A stretch of DNA of 64,000 nt from Streptomyces sp. S4.7 (GTDB taxonomy: Bacteria > Actinomycetota > Actinomycetes > Streptomycetales > Streptomycetaceae), in contig NZ_CP048397.1 of assembly GCF_010384365.1 (NCBI RefSeq), forward strand, positions 620,001-684,000. Direction: 5' to 3'. Below the pieces are notes generated by a model that saw only the letters and a program-made list of their open reading frames with translations, was not told the DNA's origin and ran no database searches. The translations under genes and the position numbers were made by a program. This document shows positions 57,670 through 64,000 of the stretch, piece after piece. Positions within the stretch are counted from its first letter, which is position 1, and every line of letters starts with the position of its first letter.

Positions 57670-59514
57670 TCAGGCGCTCACGCGCGCGTCCGCCTCCGGA
57701 GCCGGCGCCGTCGACATCGCCCCGTCCCTGCGGACGAGCGCCGCGTACCGCCCGTCGTGGTCGATCAGCTCCTGGTGCGTGCCGCGCTCGGCGATCCGCC
57801 CGGCGTCCAGGACGACGATCTGGTCGGCGTCCCGCACCGTCGAGAGCCGGTGCGCGATGGTGATGGTCGTACGGCCCTCGGAGAGGGCGTCGATGGCCTG
57901 CTGGACCGCGTGTTCGGTGCGGGTGTCGAGCGCGCTGGTCGCCTCGTCGAGTACGAGGACGGGCGGGTCGCGCAGGATGGTGCGGGCGATCGCGAGGCGC
58001 TGCTTCTCGCCGCCGGAGAATCGGTATCCGCGCTCGCCGACCAGCGTGTCGTACCCGTCGGGCAGGGAGGCGATGTGGTCGTGGATCTGCGCGGCCCTGG
58101 CCGCGGTCTCGATCTCCTCGTCCGTCGCGTCCGGCTTCGCGAAGCGCAGGTTCTCGGCGACCGAGGCGTGGAAGAGATACGTCTCCTGCGACACGACGCC
58201 GACCGCGCGGGCGAGGGTCTCGAAGGTCAGGTCGCGTACGTCCACCCCGTCGAGCAGGACCCGGCCTCCCGTCACGTCGTACAGCCGGGGCACGAGATAG
58301 CTGAGGGTCGACTTGCCCGATCCCGTGGGGCCGACGACGGCGAGGCTGCCGCCCGCCGGGACGGTCAGGTCGATGCCGTGGAGGGTGTTCCCGTCCTTCT
58401 CGTCGTAACTGAAGTCGACACCGTCGAAGCGGACTTCGCCCCGGACCGTGCCGAGCGCGACCGGCTTCTCCGGCTCGGTGATGTCGACGGGCAGGTCGAG
58501 GTATTCGAAGATCCGCTGGAAGAGCGCGAGCGACGTCTGCATCTGCACGCCGGTGGCGAGCAGGCTCACGGCAGGGCGGAAGAGACCCTGCTGGAGGGAG
58601 ACGAAGGCGACGAGCGTGCCGATGGAGACGACCGTGCCGCCGGACTGGAGGACGAAACCCGCCGCCCAGTAGATGACGGCGGGCATGGCGGCCATGACGA
58701 TGCCGATGACCGACATCCGCCACCGCCCCGCCATGTTGGACCGCACCTCAAGGTCGACGAGCCGCTCGGACTCCTCGGCGAAGGACTTGGTGAGCGAGTC
58801 GGCGCGCCCCATCGTGCGGCCGAGGAGGATGCCGCTCACCGACAGCGACTCCGTGACCGTGGCGGCCATGGTGGCCATCTGTTTCTGCCGTTGCAGGGTG
58901 ATTCTCTTGCGCTCACGGCCGACGCGGCGGCTGATCCACACGAACACCGGCAGCAGGAGCAGCGAGACGACGGTCAGCCGCCAGTCCAGCGCGAGCATCG
59001 CGACGACGGTGGCGATGACGGCGGTGAGGTTGGAGACCAGCGAGGTGGCGGTGGAGGTGACCGTCGCCTGCATGCCGCCGATGTCGTTGGCGATCCGGGA
59101 CTGGACCTCACCGGTGCGGGTGCGGGTGAAGAACGCGAGCGGCATGCGCTGCAACTGCGCGTAGACGGCCGTCCGCAGGTCGTGCATCACGCGCTGGCCG
59201 ACCGTCGTGGAGATGAGGGTCTGGACGACGCCGAAGACGCCGCTGAGAACGGCGGTGAGGATCATGCCGAGGGCCAGCAGGCTGAGCAGCCCGGTGCGGC
59301 CCTGCGGGATCGCGGTGTCGAGGATCTCGCGCAGCATGAAGGGCGAGGCGACGGCCACGAGGGACGAGGCACCGACGAGCAGGCCGACGACGGCGAGCCT
59401 GCCCCGGTAGGGACGGAAGAGGCGGAAGATGCGGCGCAGCTGCGCGGGCGGCTCGGGCAGCGACGGATCCAGGGGCCTGGCCGAGGGCTTCCAGGTCGAC
59501 AGTTCGGACTTCAT
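57670..59514 (-). CDS. ABC exporter, half-transporter with fused membrane and ATPase domains
   Basis: A 614-residue exporter. Six membrane helices occupy about residues 40-330. The ATPase has Walker A GPTGSGKST, signature FSGGEKQR and Walker B VLVLDEATSALD, all complete. The family exports drugs, lipids or peptides. ATG 59514 follows AAGGAG. It is divergent from a MarR regulator with shared operator and overlapping promoters, which suggests drug-inducible efflux. The gene stands alone, so it probably homodimerises. Confidence 0.92.
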   Translation of the reverse strand: MKSELSTWKPSARPLDPSLPEPPAQLRRIFRLFRPYRGRLAVVGLLVGASSLVAVASPFMLREILDTAIPQGRTGLLSLLALGMILTAVLSGVFGVVQTLISTTVGQRVMHDLRTAVYAQLQRMPLAFFTRTRTGEVQSRIANDIGGMQATVTSTATSLVSNLTAVIATVVAMLALDWRLTVVSLLLLPVFVWISRRVGRERKRITLQRQKQMATMAATVTESLSVSGILLGRTMGRADSLTKSFAEESERLVDLEVRSNMAGRWRMSVIGIVMAAMPAVIYWAAGFVLQSGGTVVSIGTLVAFVSLQQGLFRPAVSLLATGVQMQTSLALFQRIFEYLDLPVDITEPEKPVALGTVRGEVRFDGVDFSYDEKDGNTLHGIDLTVPAGGSLAVVGPTGSGKSTLSYLVPRLYDVTGGRVLLDGVDVRDLTFETLARAVGVVSQETYLFHASVAENLRFAKPDATDEEIETAARAAQIHDHIASLPDGYDTLVGERGYRFSGGEKQRLAIARTILRDPPVLVLDEATSALDTRTEHAVQQAIDALSEGRTTITIAHRLSTVRDADQIVVLDAGRIAERGTHQELIDHDGRYAALVRRDGAMSTAPAPEADARVSA

Positions 59515-59561
59515 GGGCTCCTTCGAGGGATTCGGGAAGTGAAAAAGACTTTGAGGAGCAT

Positions 59562-59607
59562 AGCTCACTGTTACCTAGCTTCACAATGCACTAGGTCCTG
59601 TTATTAT
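59562..59607. promoter_or_regulatory. Overlapping divergent promoters of the ABC exporter and MarR gene
   Basis: An ACCTAG/CTAGGT inverted repeat (59573-59578 and 59591-59596, 12-base spacer) lies between the genes. Rightward, TTCACA (59580-59585) and TATTAT (59602-59607) are 16 bases apart and end six bases before the MarR ATG, so that mRNA is probably leaderless. Leftward, TTGTGA and TATGCT are 18 bases apart. The region is unusually A/T-rich. MarR binding would block both promoters. Confidence 0.65.
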
Positions 59608-59613
59608 TCCCCC

Positions 59614-60069
59614 ATGACCACCCCCGACGCCGACGGCCTGCTGGCCGAACAGCTCCTGAGGTTGACCCGCCGGCTCCACCGCGTCCAGAAGCGCTATCTG
59701 GAGCCGATCGGCATCACTCCCGCGCAGTCACGGCTGCTGCGCACGGTCGCCTTCTACGACAGTCCACCGCGGATGGCGGATCTCGCCGAGCGGCTGGAAG
59801 TGGTGCCCCGCGCAGTGACGAGCCTGGTCGACGGCCTGGAGACGAGCGACTGCGTCCGCCGGGCCCCCGACCCGACCAACCGCCGGGTGATCCGCATCGA
59901 GCTCACGGAGACCGGCCGGGGGGTGCTGCGGGCGCTGCGCGACGCGCGCAGGTCGGCCGCCGAGGACATCCTGGCACCGCTGACGGCGGACCAGCGCGAC
60001 GTGCTCGGGGTGCTGCTGTCGGCGCTCGTGGGCGGACCGGTCGACGGCGTGCCGGAGCGGCGCTGCTGA
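59614..60069 (+). CDS. MarR family transcriptional repressor
   Basis: A 151-residue winged-helix regulator: [68 protein letters not shown] is the MarR DNA-binding core with the DxRxxxxxLT-type wing. It is divergent from an ABC exporter gene and the shared region contains a fitting inverted repeat. The natural reading is a ligand-released repressor of efflux. ATG 59614 lacks a ribosome binding site and follows a -10 element closely. Confidence 0.92.
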   Translation: MTTPDADGLLAEQLLRLTRRLHRVQKRYLEPIGITPAQSRLLRTVAFYDSPPRMADLAERLEVVPRAVTSLVDGLETSDCVRRAPDPTNRRVIRIELTETGRGVLRALRDARRSAAEDILAPLTADQRDVLGVLLSALVGGPVDGVPERRC

Positions 60070-60102
60070 GGGGCACCGCCGAGAACTTCCGGCCATCGCT
60101 CC

Positions 60103-60171
60103 CGAAGAGCGTTTCGAAGCGCGCCCGAAGGCGCGTCCCGAAGAGTCCAAGGGTCCGATCGAAGAGTCCAA
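60103..60171 (+). repeat. Helically phased CGAAG repeats upstream of the GH109 gene
   Basis: CGAAG occurs at 60103, 60115, 60126, 60139 and 60160, with spacings of 12, 11, 13 and 21 bases. The last two are part of 12-base direct repeats, CGAAGAGTCCAA (60139-60150 and 60160-60171). They lie 90-158 bases before the GH109 start; the rest of the 191-base gap holds nothing else. Confidence 0.6.
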
Positions 60172-60260
60172 ACGTGACCCTTGCGTACCACCAGCCCCAA
60201 CTACCAAGGTCCTTGCCGAGGTTCAATTCCGCCGCGCACGTCAGCTCCTATGGAGGCTTC

Positions 60261-61745
60261 ATGAACGACGCAGCACCGCAGAACCCCGGCAGTGAGCGGG
60301 ACGACGACGACAACGACAACGGCGGCTCGGTGAGCCGCCGTTCCGCTCTCCGGACGACGGCGGGTGTCGCCGGCGCCGGTCTCGGGCTCACCGCCCTGGG
60401 CAGCGGCACGGCCGCCGCACAGCCCACCGCGGCCGCCACGGCCGCCTCCGCGCAAGCCGCCCCCGTGGGCGCCGAGTCCGCCGTCCCCCCGCGCCAGGGA
60501 CGCACGATGGCCGGTGTGCCCTTCGAGGGACGCTCGACGGTACGCGTCGGCATCATCGGCCTCGGCAATCGCGGCGGCAGCATGATCGACCTGTTCCTCG
60601 CGGTGCCCGGCGTCCAGGTGGTCGCCCTGTGCGACACGGTGCGGGACAAGGCACAGGCGGCCGCGGCCAAGGTCGTCAAGGCCGGGCAGCCGGCGCCCGC
60701 CGTCTACACGAAGGACGAGCACGACTACGAGCAGCTCTGCGCGCGCGGCGACATCGACTTCGTCTATGTGGCCACTCCGTGGGACTCCCACTTCGAGATG
60801 GCCAGGGCGGCGATGCTGGCCGGCAAGCACGTCGGCGTGGAGTGTCCGATCGCGATGCGCCTCGACGAGCTGTGGGAGCTGGTGGACCTCTCCGAGCGCA
60901 CCCGGCGCCACTGCATGCAGCTGGAGAACTGCGCGTACGGCAAGAACGAGATGCGCGTCCTGCGGATGGCACACGCGGGCCTGTTCGGCGATCTGCTGCA
61001 CGGCGCCGGCGCGTACAACCACGACCTGCGCGGTCTGATGTTCGACCCGGACTACTACGAAGGGCCCTGGCGCCGGCTGTGGCACACCAGGCTCCGCGGC
61101 GATCTCTATCCGAACCACGGCTTCGGTCCCGTCGCCAACTACCTGGACATCAACCGCGGTGACCGCGCCGTCAGCATCACCAGCATCGGTACGCCCGCGC
61201 TCGGCCTCGCCCAGTACCGCGAGGAGAACGTGCCGCCCGGCGACGCCAGTTGGAAGGAGACGTACATCAGCAGCGACCGGACGATCAGTCTGGTCCGGAC
61301 GGCGAAGGGCCGGGTCGTCCGGCTGGAGCACGACGTCTCGACCCCGCATCCCTACAGCCGTATCAACAGCCTCGGCGGTACGAGAGGCGTCTTCGAGGAC
61401 TATCCCGAGCGCATCTACATCGAGCCGGACCACACGGACGACGAGTGGGGCGACTTCGGCGCGTACGCCGAGTGGGACCACTGGCTGTGGAAGGAGCACG
61501 CGAATCCGCCGGGCGGACACGGCGGGATGGACTACATCATGGTCTTCCGGCTGATGCAGTGTGTCCGGCTCGGCCTCGTCCCCGACTTCGACGTGTACGA
61601 CGCGGCGACCTGGACCGCGCCCGTGCCGCTGAGCCACGCGTCCATCAAGGCGAACGGCACACCGCAGCAGATTCCGGACTTCACTCGCGGCGAGTGGAAG
61701 AAGTCCCGGCCGGGCATGGACTCCGAGAAGCCGCCGGAGAAGTAG
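60261..61745 (+). CDS. Tat-exported GH109-like glycosidase (Gfo/Idh/MocA fold)
   Basis: A 494-residue protein. The Tat leader has [23 protein letters not shown] after an acidic N-terminus. The Rossmann fold opens with [18 protein letters not shown], as in NAD-dependent oxidoreductase-fold enzymes. [36 protein letters not shown] resembles GH109 alpha-N-acetylgalactosaminidases, which use a bound NAD. Tat export fits loading of the cofactor before secretion. ATG 60261 follows GGAGG; upstream frames give no leader. GH109 activity is inferred; other sugar oxidoreductases remain possible. Confidence 0.85.
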   Translation: MNDAAPQNPGSERDDDDNDNGGSVSRRSALRTTAGVAGAGLGLTALGSGTAAAQPTAAATAASAQAAPVGAESAVPPRQGRTMAGVPFEGRSTVRVGIIGLGNRGGSMIDLFLAVPGVQVVALCDTVRDKAQAAAAKVVKAGQPAPAVYTKDEHDYEQLCARGDIDFVYVATPWDSHFEMARAAMLAGKHVGVECPIAMRLDELWELVDLSERTRRHCMQLENCAYGKNEMRVLRMAHAGLFGDLLHGAGAYNHDLRGLMFDPDYYEGPWRRLWHTRLRGDLYPNHGFGPVANYLDINRGDRAVSITSIGTPALGLAQYREENVPPGDASWKETYISSDRTISLVRTAKGRVVRLEHDVSTPHPYSRINSLGGTRGVFEDYPERIYIEPDHTDDEWGDFGAYAEWDHWLWKEHANPPGGHGGMDYIMVFRLMQCVRLGLVPDFDVYDAATWTAPVPLSHASIKANGTPQQIPDFTRGEWKKSRPGMDSEKPPEK

Positions 61746-61828
61746 GAGAAGTGAGTCCGGTGGGCGCCGAGCAGCCGCCCTCGGCGCCGTCCGGGCGGTC
61801 GTGAGCACGGTGGAGCCCGGGCCGTTTC

Positions 61829-61884
61829 TGCAAAGTCCCGCCCGCCCTGCGGGCGGACGGCGCTACTTTGCGGACACGCCCCAG
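61829..61884. repeat. Dispersed palindromic repeat, copy 2
   Basis: Matches the reverse complement of 7424-7475, with shared GTCCCGCCC, GCGGGCGGACGGCGCT and CGGACACGCCCCAG blocks and a few indels. Outer GCAAAGT/ACTTTGC arms plus GCCCGCC/GGCGGGC-like inner arms form a long hairpin. It lies 84 bases after the GH109 stop and next to a second hairpin. Confidence 0.75.
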
Positions 61885-61885
61885 C

Positions 61886-61919
61886 GGGCCCGGCCGGCGC
61901 GAACGCGCCGGCCGGGCCC
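61886..61919. terminator. Perfect 15-bp hairpin with GAAC loop
   Basis: Arms 61886-61900 and 61905-61919 are exact reverse complements. With the preceding repeat element it makes a double hairpin between the GH109 gene and the ABC gene, a probable terminator. Confidence 0.8.
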
Positions 61920-61989
61920 CACCGCGTTCACTCCCACGTGGCCGAGAGTCGGATAATCGATTGCCCCCGACCGTCCCCGAAGGACAACC

Positions 61990-63903
61990 TTGCACGGTTT
62001 GGGCCACTCCACGACTCACTGGGACGTCATGCAGATTCGCGATCTTCCGTATCCCGATCCGGGGAAACCGGATGCCCGGTCAGGCCCACGCTTCCTCTAC
62101 TGGCTCGGACGCAGTCAACTGCGTGGCCAGCTCAAATCGCTCTCCTGGGGGATGCTGCACCAGCTCGGCGTCGCCGGTCTCCCGCTGGGAGCGGGACTCG
62201 CCGTACAGGCCGTCGTGGACCGCTCGGGCGGGCGGCTCGCGCTGGCCGGTGCCGTCATCGCGCTGTTCGGCGCCGCGATCACCGTCGGCGACACGATGCT
62301 GCACCGTACGGCGGTCACCAATTGGATCACCGCGGCGTCCCGCGTCCAGCAGTTGCTGTCCCGCAAGACCGCCGAGCTGGGTTCGGCGCTGACCCGCCGG
62401 GTCGCGGCCGGTGAGGTCGTCGCCGTCTCGACGGGCGACGTCGAGAAGATCGGCTGGTTCGTCGAGGCGCTGTCACGCTTCTTCGCGGCCGTCGTCGCGG
62501 TCGTCGTGGTGTGCGTCGGCCTGCTCCTGTACGTGCCGTCGATCGGCGCCGTGGTGGCCATCGGCGTGCCGGTACTGGCCCTCGCCGTACTGCCGCTGCT
62601 CCCCCGCGCCACCGCTCGCGCCGACGTCCAGCGCGAGAAGGCGGGCCGGGCCACCGAGCTGGCCGCCGACACGGTGGCGGGGTTGCGGGTGCTGCGCGGC
62701 ATCGGCGGCGAGGAGCTGTTCCTCACGCGCTACCGGGAGGCGTCGCAGGAGGTCCGCCGGGCGGCCGTCCGCAGTGCCCGCATGTGGGCACTGATCTCGG
62801 CCATTCAGGTCTTCCTTCCGGGCGTCCTGCTGATCACGGTCGTCTGGTACGGCGCGATCCTCGCGGGCGACGGCCGGCTCTCGGTCGGCGAACTGGTCAC
62901 CGTGTACAGCGCGGTGACCCTGCTGCTCTTCCCGCTCAGGCATTTCGAGGAAATCGCGATGGCCTACTCCTTCTCGCGTCCCTCGGCGACGCGCGCGGCC
63001 CGCGTGCTGCGGCTGGAGCGCACCTCCTACGACGACGAGCGCGGCGGTCTCGACGACTCCCGGCCCACCGGCGACCTCTACGACCCGGCCACCGGTCTGC
63101 TCGCCCACGCGGGACGGCTGACCGCCGTCGTCTGCGGTGACCCCGACGCCGCCGGACGGCTCGCCGAACGGCTGGGCGGGCACGCGACCGAGGAGGAGAA
63201 GAGCCCCTCCGTACTGCTCGGCCCGGTGGCGCTCGACGACCTCCCGCTGGACGCGGCACGCGCCTCGGTCCTCGTGCAGGACAAGGATCCGGTGCTGCTG
63301 TCCGGCACGCTCACCGAGTTGCTGGACGTGCCCGCGTCCGGGAGCGTACGGCCCCGGGACGCGCTGGACGCCGCGCAGTGCGACGACGTGCTCGCCGCGC
63401 TCGTGCAGGCGTCGGTGGACGGCAGCGGCGACCCGCTGCGCTCGCGCATCACCGAGCGCGGCCGATCGCTCTCCGGCGGCCAGCGTCAGCGGCTCGCACT
63501 GGCCCGCTCGCTGGTCGCCGACCCGGAGGTGCTGGTCCTGGACGAGCCCACGTCGGCCGTGGACTCGCACACGGAGGCGCGGATCGCGGAGGGCGTACGG
63601 CGGCTGCGCAGCGGCCGTACGACCGTCGTGTTCGCCTCGTCGCCGCTGCTGCTCGACCGCGCGGACGCCGTCGTCTTCCTCCACGAAGGCCAGGTCGCGG
63701 CCGTCGGGGCGCACCGGGAGCTGCTGCGGGACGACCCGCGCTATCTGAGCGTCGTCACCCGCAGTACGGACGACGAGACGGAGCCCGGCACCGAGGCGGA
63801 CCACACCGGCGACGGGGCGGGCGACGGAACCGGCGACGGGACGCACGTACCGACACCGCTCAAGACACGCGAACAGCTGGAAGAGATCGAGGAATCCGCA
63901 TGA
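61990..63903 (+). CDS. ABC transporter half-subunit with degenerate ATP site
   Basis: A 637-residue exporter-type protein. Membrane domain spans about residues 50-330. The ATPase keeps LSGGQRQRLALARSL and LVLDEPTSAVDSHTEA, but where Walker A should be the sequence is VVCGDPDAAGRLAERL, without GxxGxGK(S/T). Such subunits pair with an active partner, which fits the next gene starting at 63900 (ATGA overlap). A Gly/Asp/Thr-rich tail follows. TTG 61990 has AAGGA at five bases; ATG 62029 (MQIRDLPYPDP) is the more family-like start. The substrate is unknown. Confidence 0.85.
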   Translation: MHGLGHSTTHWDVMQIRDLPYPDPGKPDARSGPRFLYWLGRSQLRGQLKSLSWGMLHQLGVAGLPLGAGLAVQAVVDRSGGRLALAGAVIALFGAAITVGDTMLHRTAVTNWITAASRVQQLLSRKTAELGSALTRRVAAGEVVAVSTGDVEKIGWFVEALSRFFAAVVAVVVVCVGLLLYVPSIGAVVAIGVPVLALAVLPLLPRATARADVQREKAGRATELAADTVAGLRVLRGIGGEELFLTRYREASQEVRRAAVRSARMWALISAIQVFLPGVLLITVVWYGAILAGDGRLSVGELVTVYSAVTLLLFPLRHFEEIAMAYSFSRPSATRAARVLRLERTSYDDERGGLDDSRPTGDLYDPATGLLAHAGRLTAVVCGDPDAAGRLAERLGGHATEEEKSPSVLLGPVALDDLPLDAARASVLVQDKDPVLLSGTLTELLDVPASGSVRPRDALDAAQCDDVLAALVQASVDGSGDPLRSRITERGRSLSGGQRQRLALARSLVADPEVLVLDEPTSAVDSHTEARIAEGVRRLRSGRTTVVFASSPLLLDRADAVVFLHEGQVAAVGAHRELLRDDPRYLSVVTRSTDDETEPGTEADHTGDGAGDGTGDGTHVPTPLKTREQLEEIEESA

Positions 63904-64000
63904 TCGGCGTGGCACCACCGGAGTACGACCCGGCGGCACCGGAGTCGGCCACGACCCTGCCCGTCGCCCGCACGTCGACGGTGCGGGCCTACGTCCTTGA
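63900..64000 (+). CDS. Start of partner ABC subunit, cut by window end
   Basis: ATG 63900 overlaps the stop of the preceding ABC gene by four bases (ATGA). Only 33 codons are in the window: MIGVAPPEYDPAAPESATTL and further. It should be the partner that supplies an intact ATP site, but that part lies outside. Confidence 0.6.
   Translation, partial: MIGVAPPEYDPAAPESATTLPVARTSTVRAYVL

Noticed and set aside
61829..61919. Insertion-sequence end
   Set aside because: No transposase frame, target duplication or paired inverted terminal repeats flank it; the double hairpin fits a terminator or REP-like repeat better.

Overview
This window looks like a Streptomyces chromosome, or that of a very close relative. 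Coding GC is very high and third codon positions are strongly G/C. Several starts are TTG or GTG behind GGAGG-type ribosome binding sites. Typical streptomycete families are present: an XRE/DUF5753 regulator with a DUF397 partner, a DJ-1/AraC (GlxA-type) regulator, a Methyltransf_19 protein, a RsbW-like ATPase, a fused SecDF and Tat substrates. No tRNA, rRNA, CRISPR array or intact transposase was seen. At least seven decayed or truncated genes suggest an accessory or chromosome-arm location.

Layout. Positions 1-11 kb hold small regulatory and stress genes (SDR/TetR pair, HAD phosphatase, ArsR and VOC genes, molbindin, cold-shock protein, BrkB-like membrane protein, TerD, RsbW-like ATPase), an L,D-transpeptidase pseudogene with two stops, and a Tat-exported PHP protein. 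Positions 11-20.2 kb, all on the minus strand, form what looks like a complete polyhydroxybutyrate (PHB) utilisation island: secreted depolymerase, secreted oligomer hydrolase, MHS-family transporter, 3-hydroxybutyrate dehydrogenase, both subunits of a 3-oxoacid CoA-transferase, and a GAF/PucR regulator. Positions 20.4-26.3 kb hold a GH16-like protein, two membrane proteins, and a beta-lactamase locus arranged like blaL/blaA/blaB of Streptomyces cacaoi.

Positions 26.3-41.6 kb are a full group 1h (high-affinity, H2-scavenging) [NiFe]-hydrogenase island. The minus strand runs from the small and large subunits through a NifU-like protein, several conserved proteins of unknown function, a 39-residue membrane microprotein, two disordered small proteins, a maturation protease, a HypC-HypF fusion, a separate HypC, HypD, HypE and a DUF6390-like protein. 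hypA and hypB lie divergently. Start and stop codons overlap (ATGA/GTGA) at many junctions, so the genes are probably translationally coupled.

Positions 41.6-49.8 kb contain a frameshifted discoidin remnant, a sigma-like protein, a methyltransferase, the XRE/DUF397 pair, a few small or secreted proteins, a fused SecDF and a frameshifted subtilisin-like protease. Positions 50-64 kb contain a C-terminally truncated beta-galactosidase, GAPDH, a GlxA-type regulator, a YjbQ protein, an FAD monooxygenase-like protein, a short MltG, an ABC exporter divergent from a MarR regulator, a Tat-exported GH109-like glycosidase, and an ABC exporter subunit without a recognisable Walker A motif coupled to a partner that leaves the window.

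The most interesting parts are the hydrogenase island (HypC-HypF fusion, microprotein, unexplained accessory genes, palindrome and hairpin signals), the compact PHB island, and a palindromic repeat found in two divergent copies 54 kb apart.
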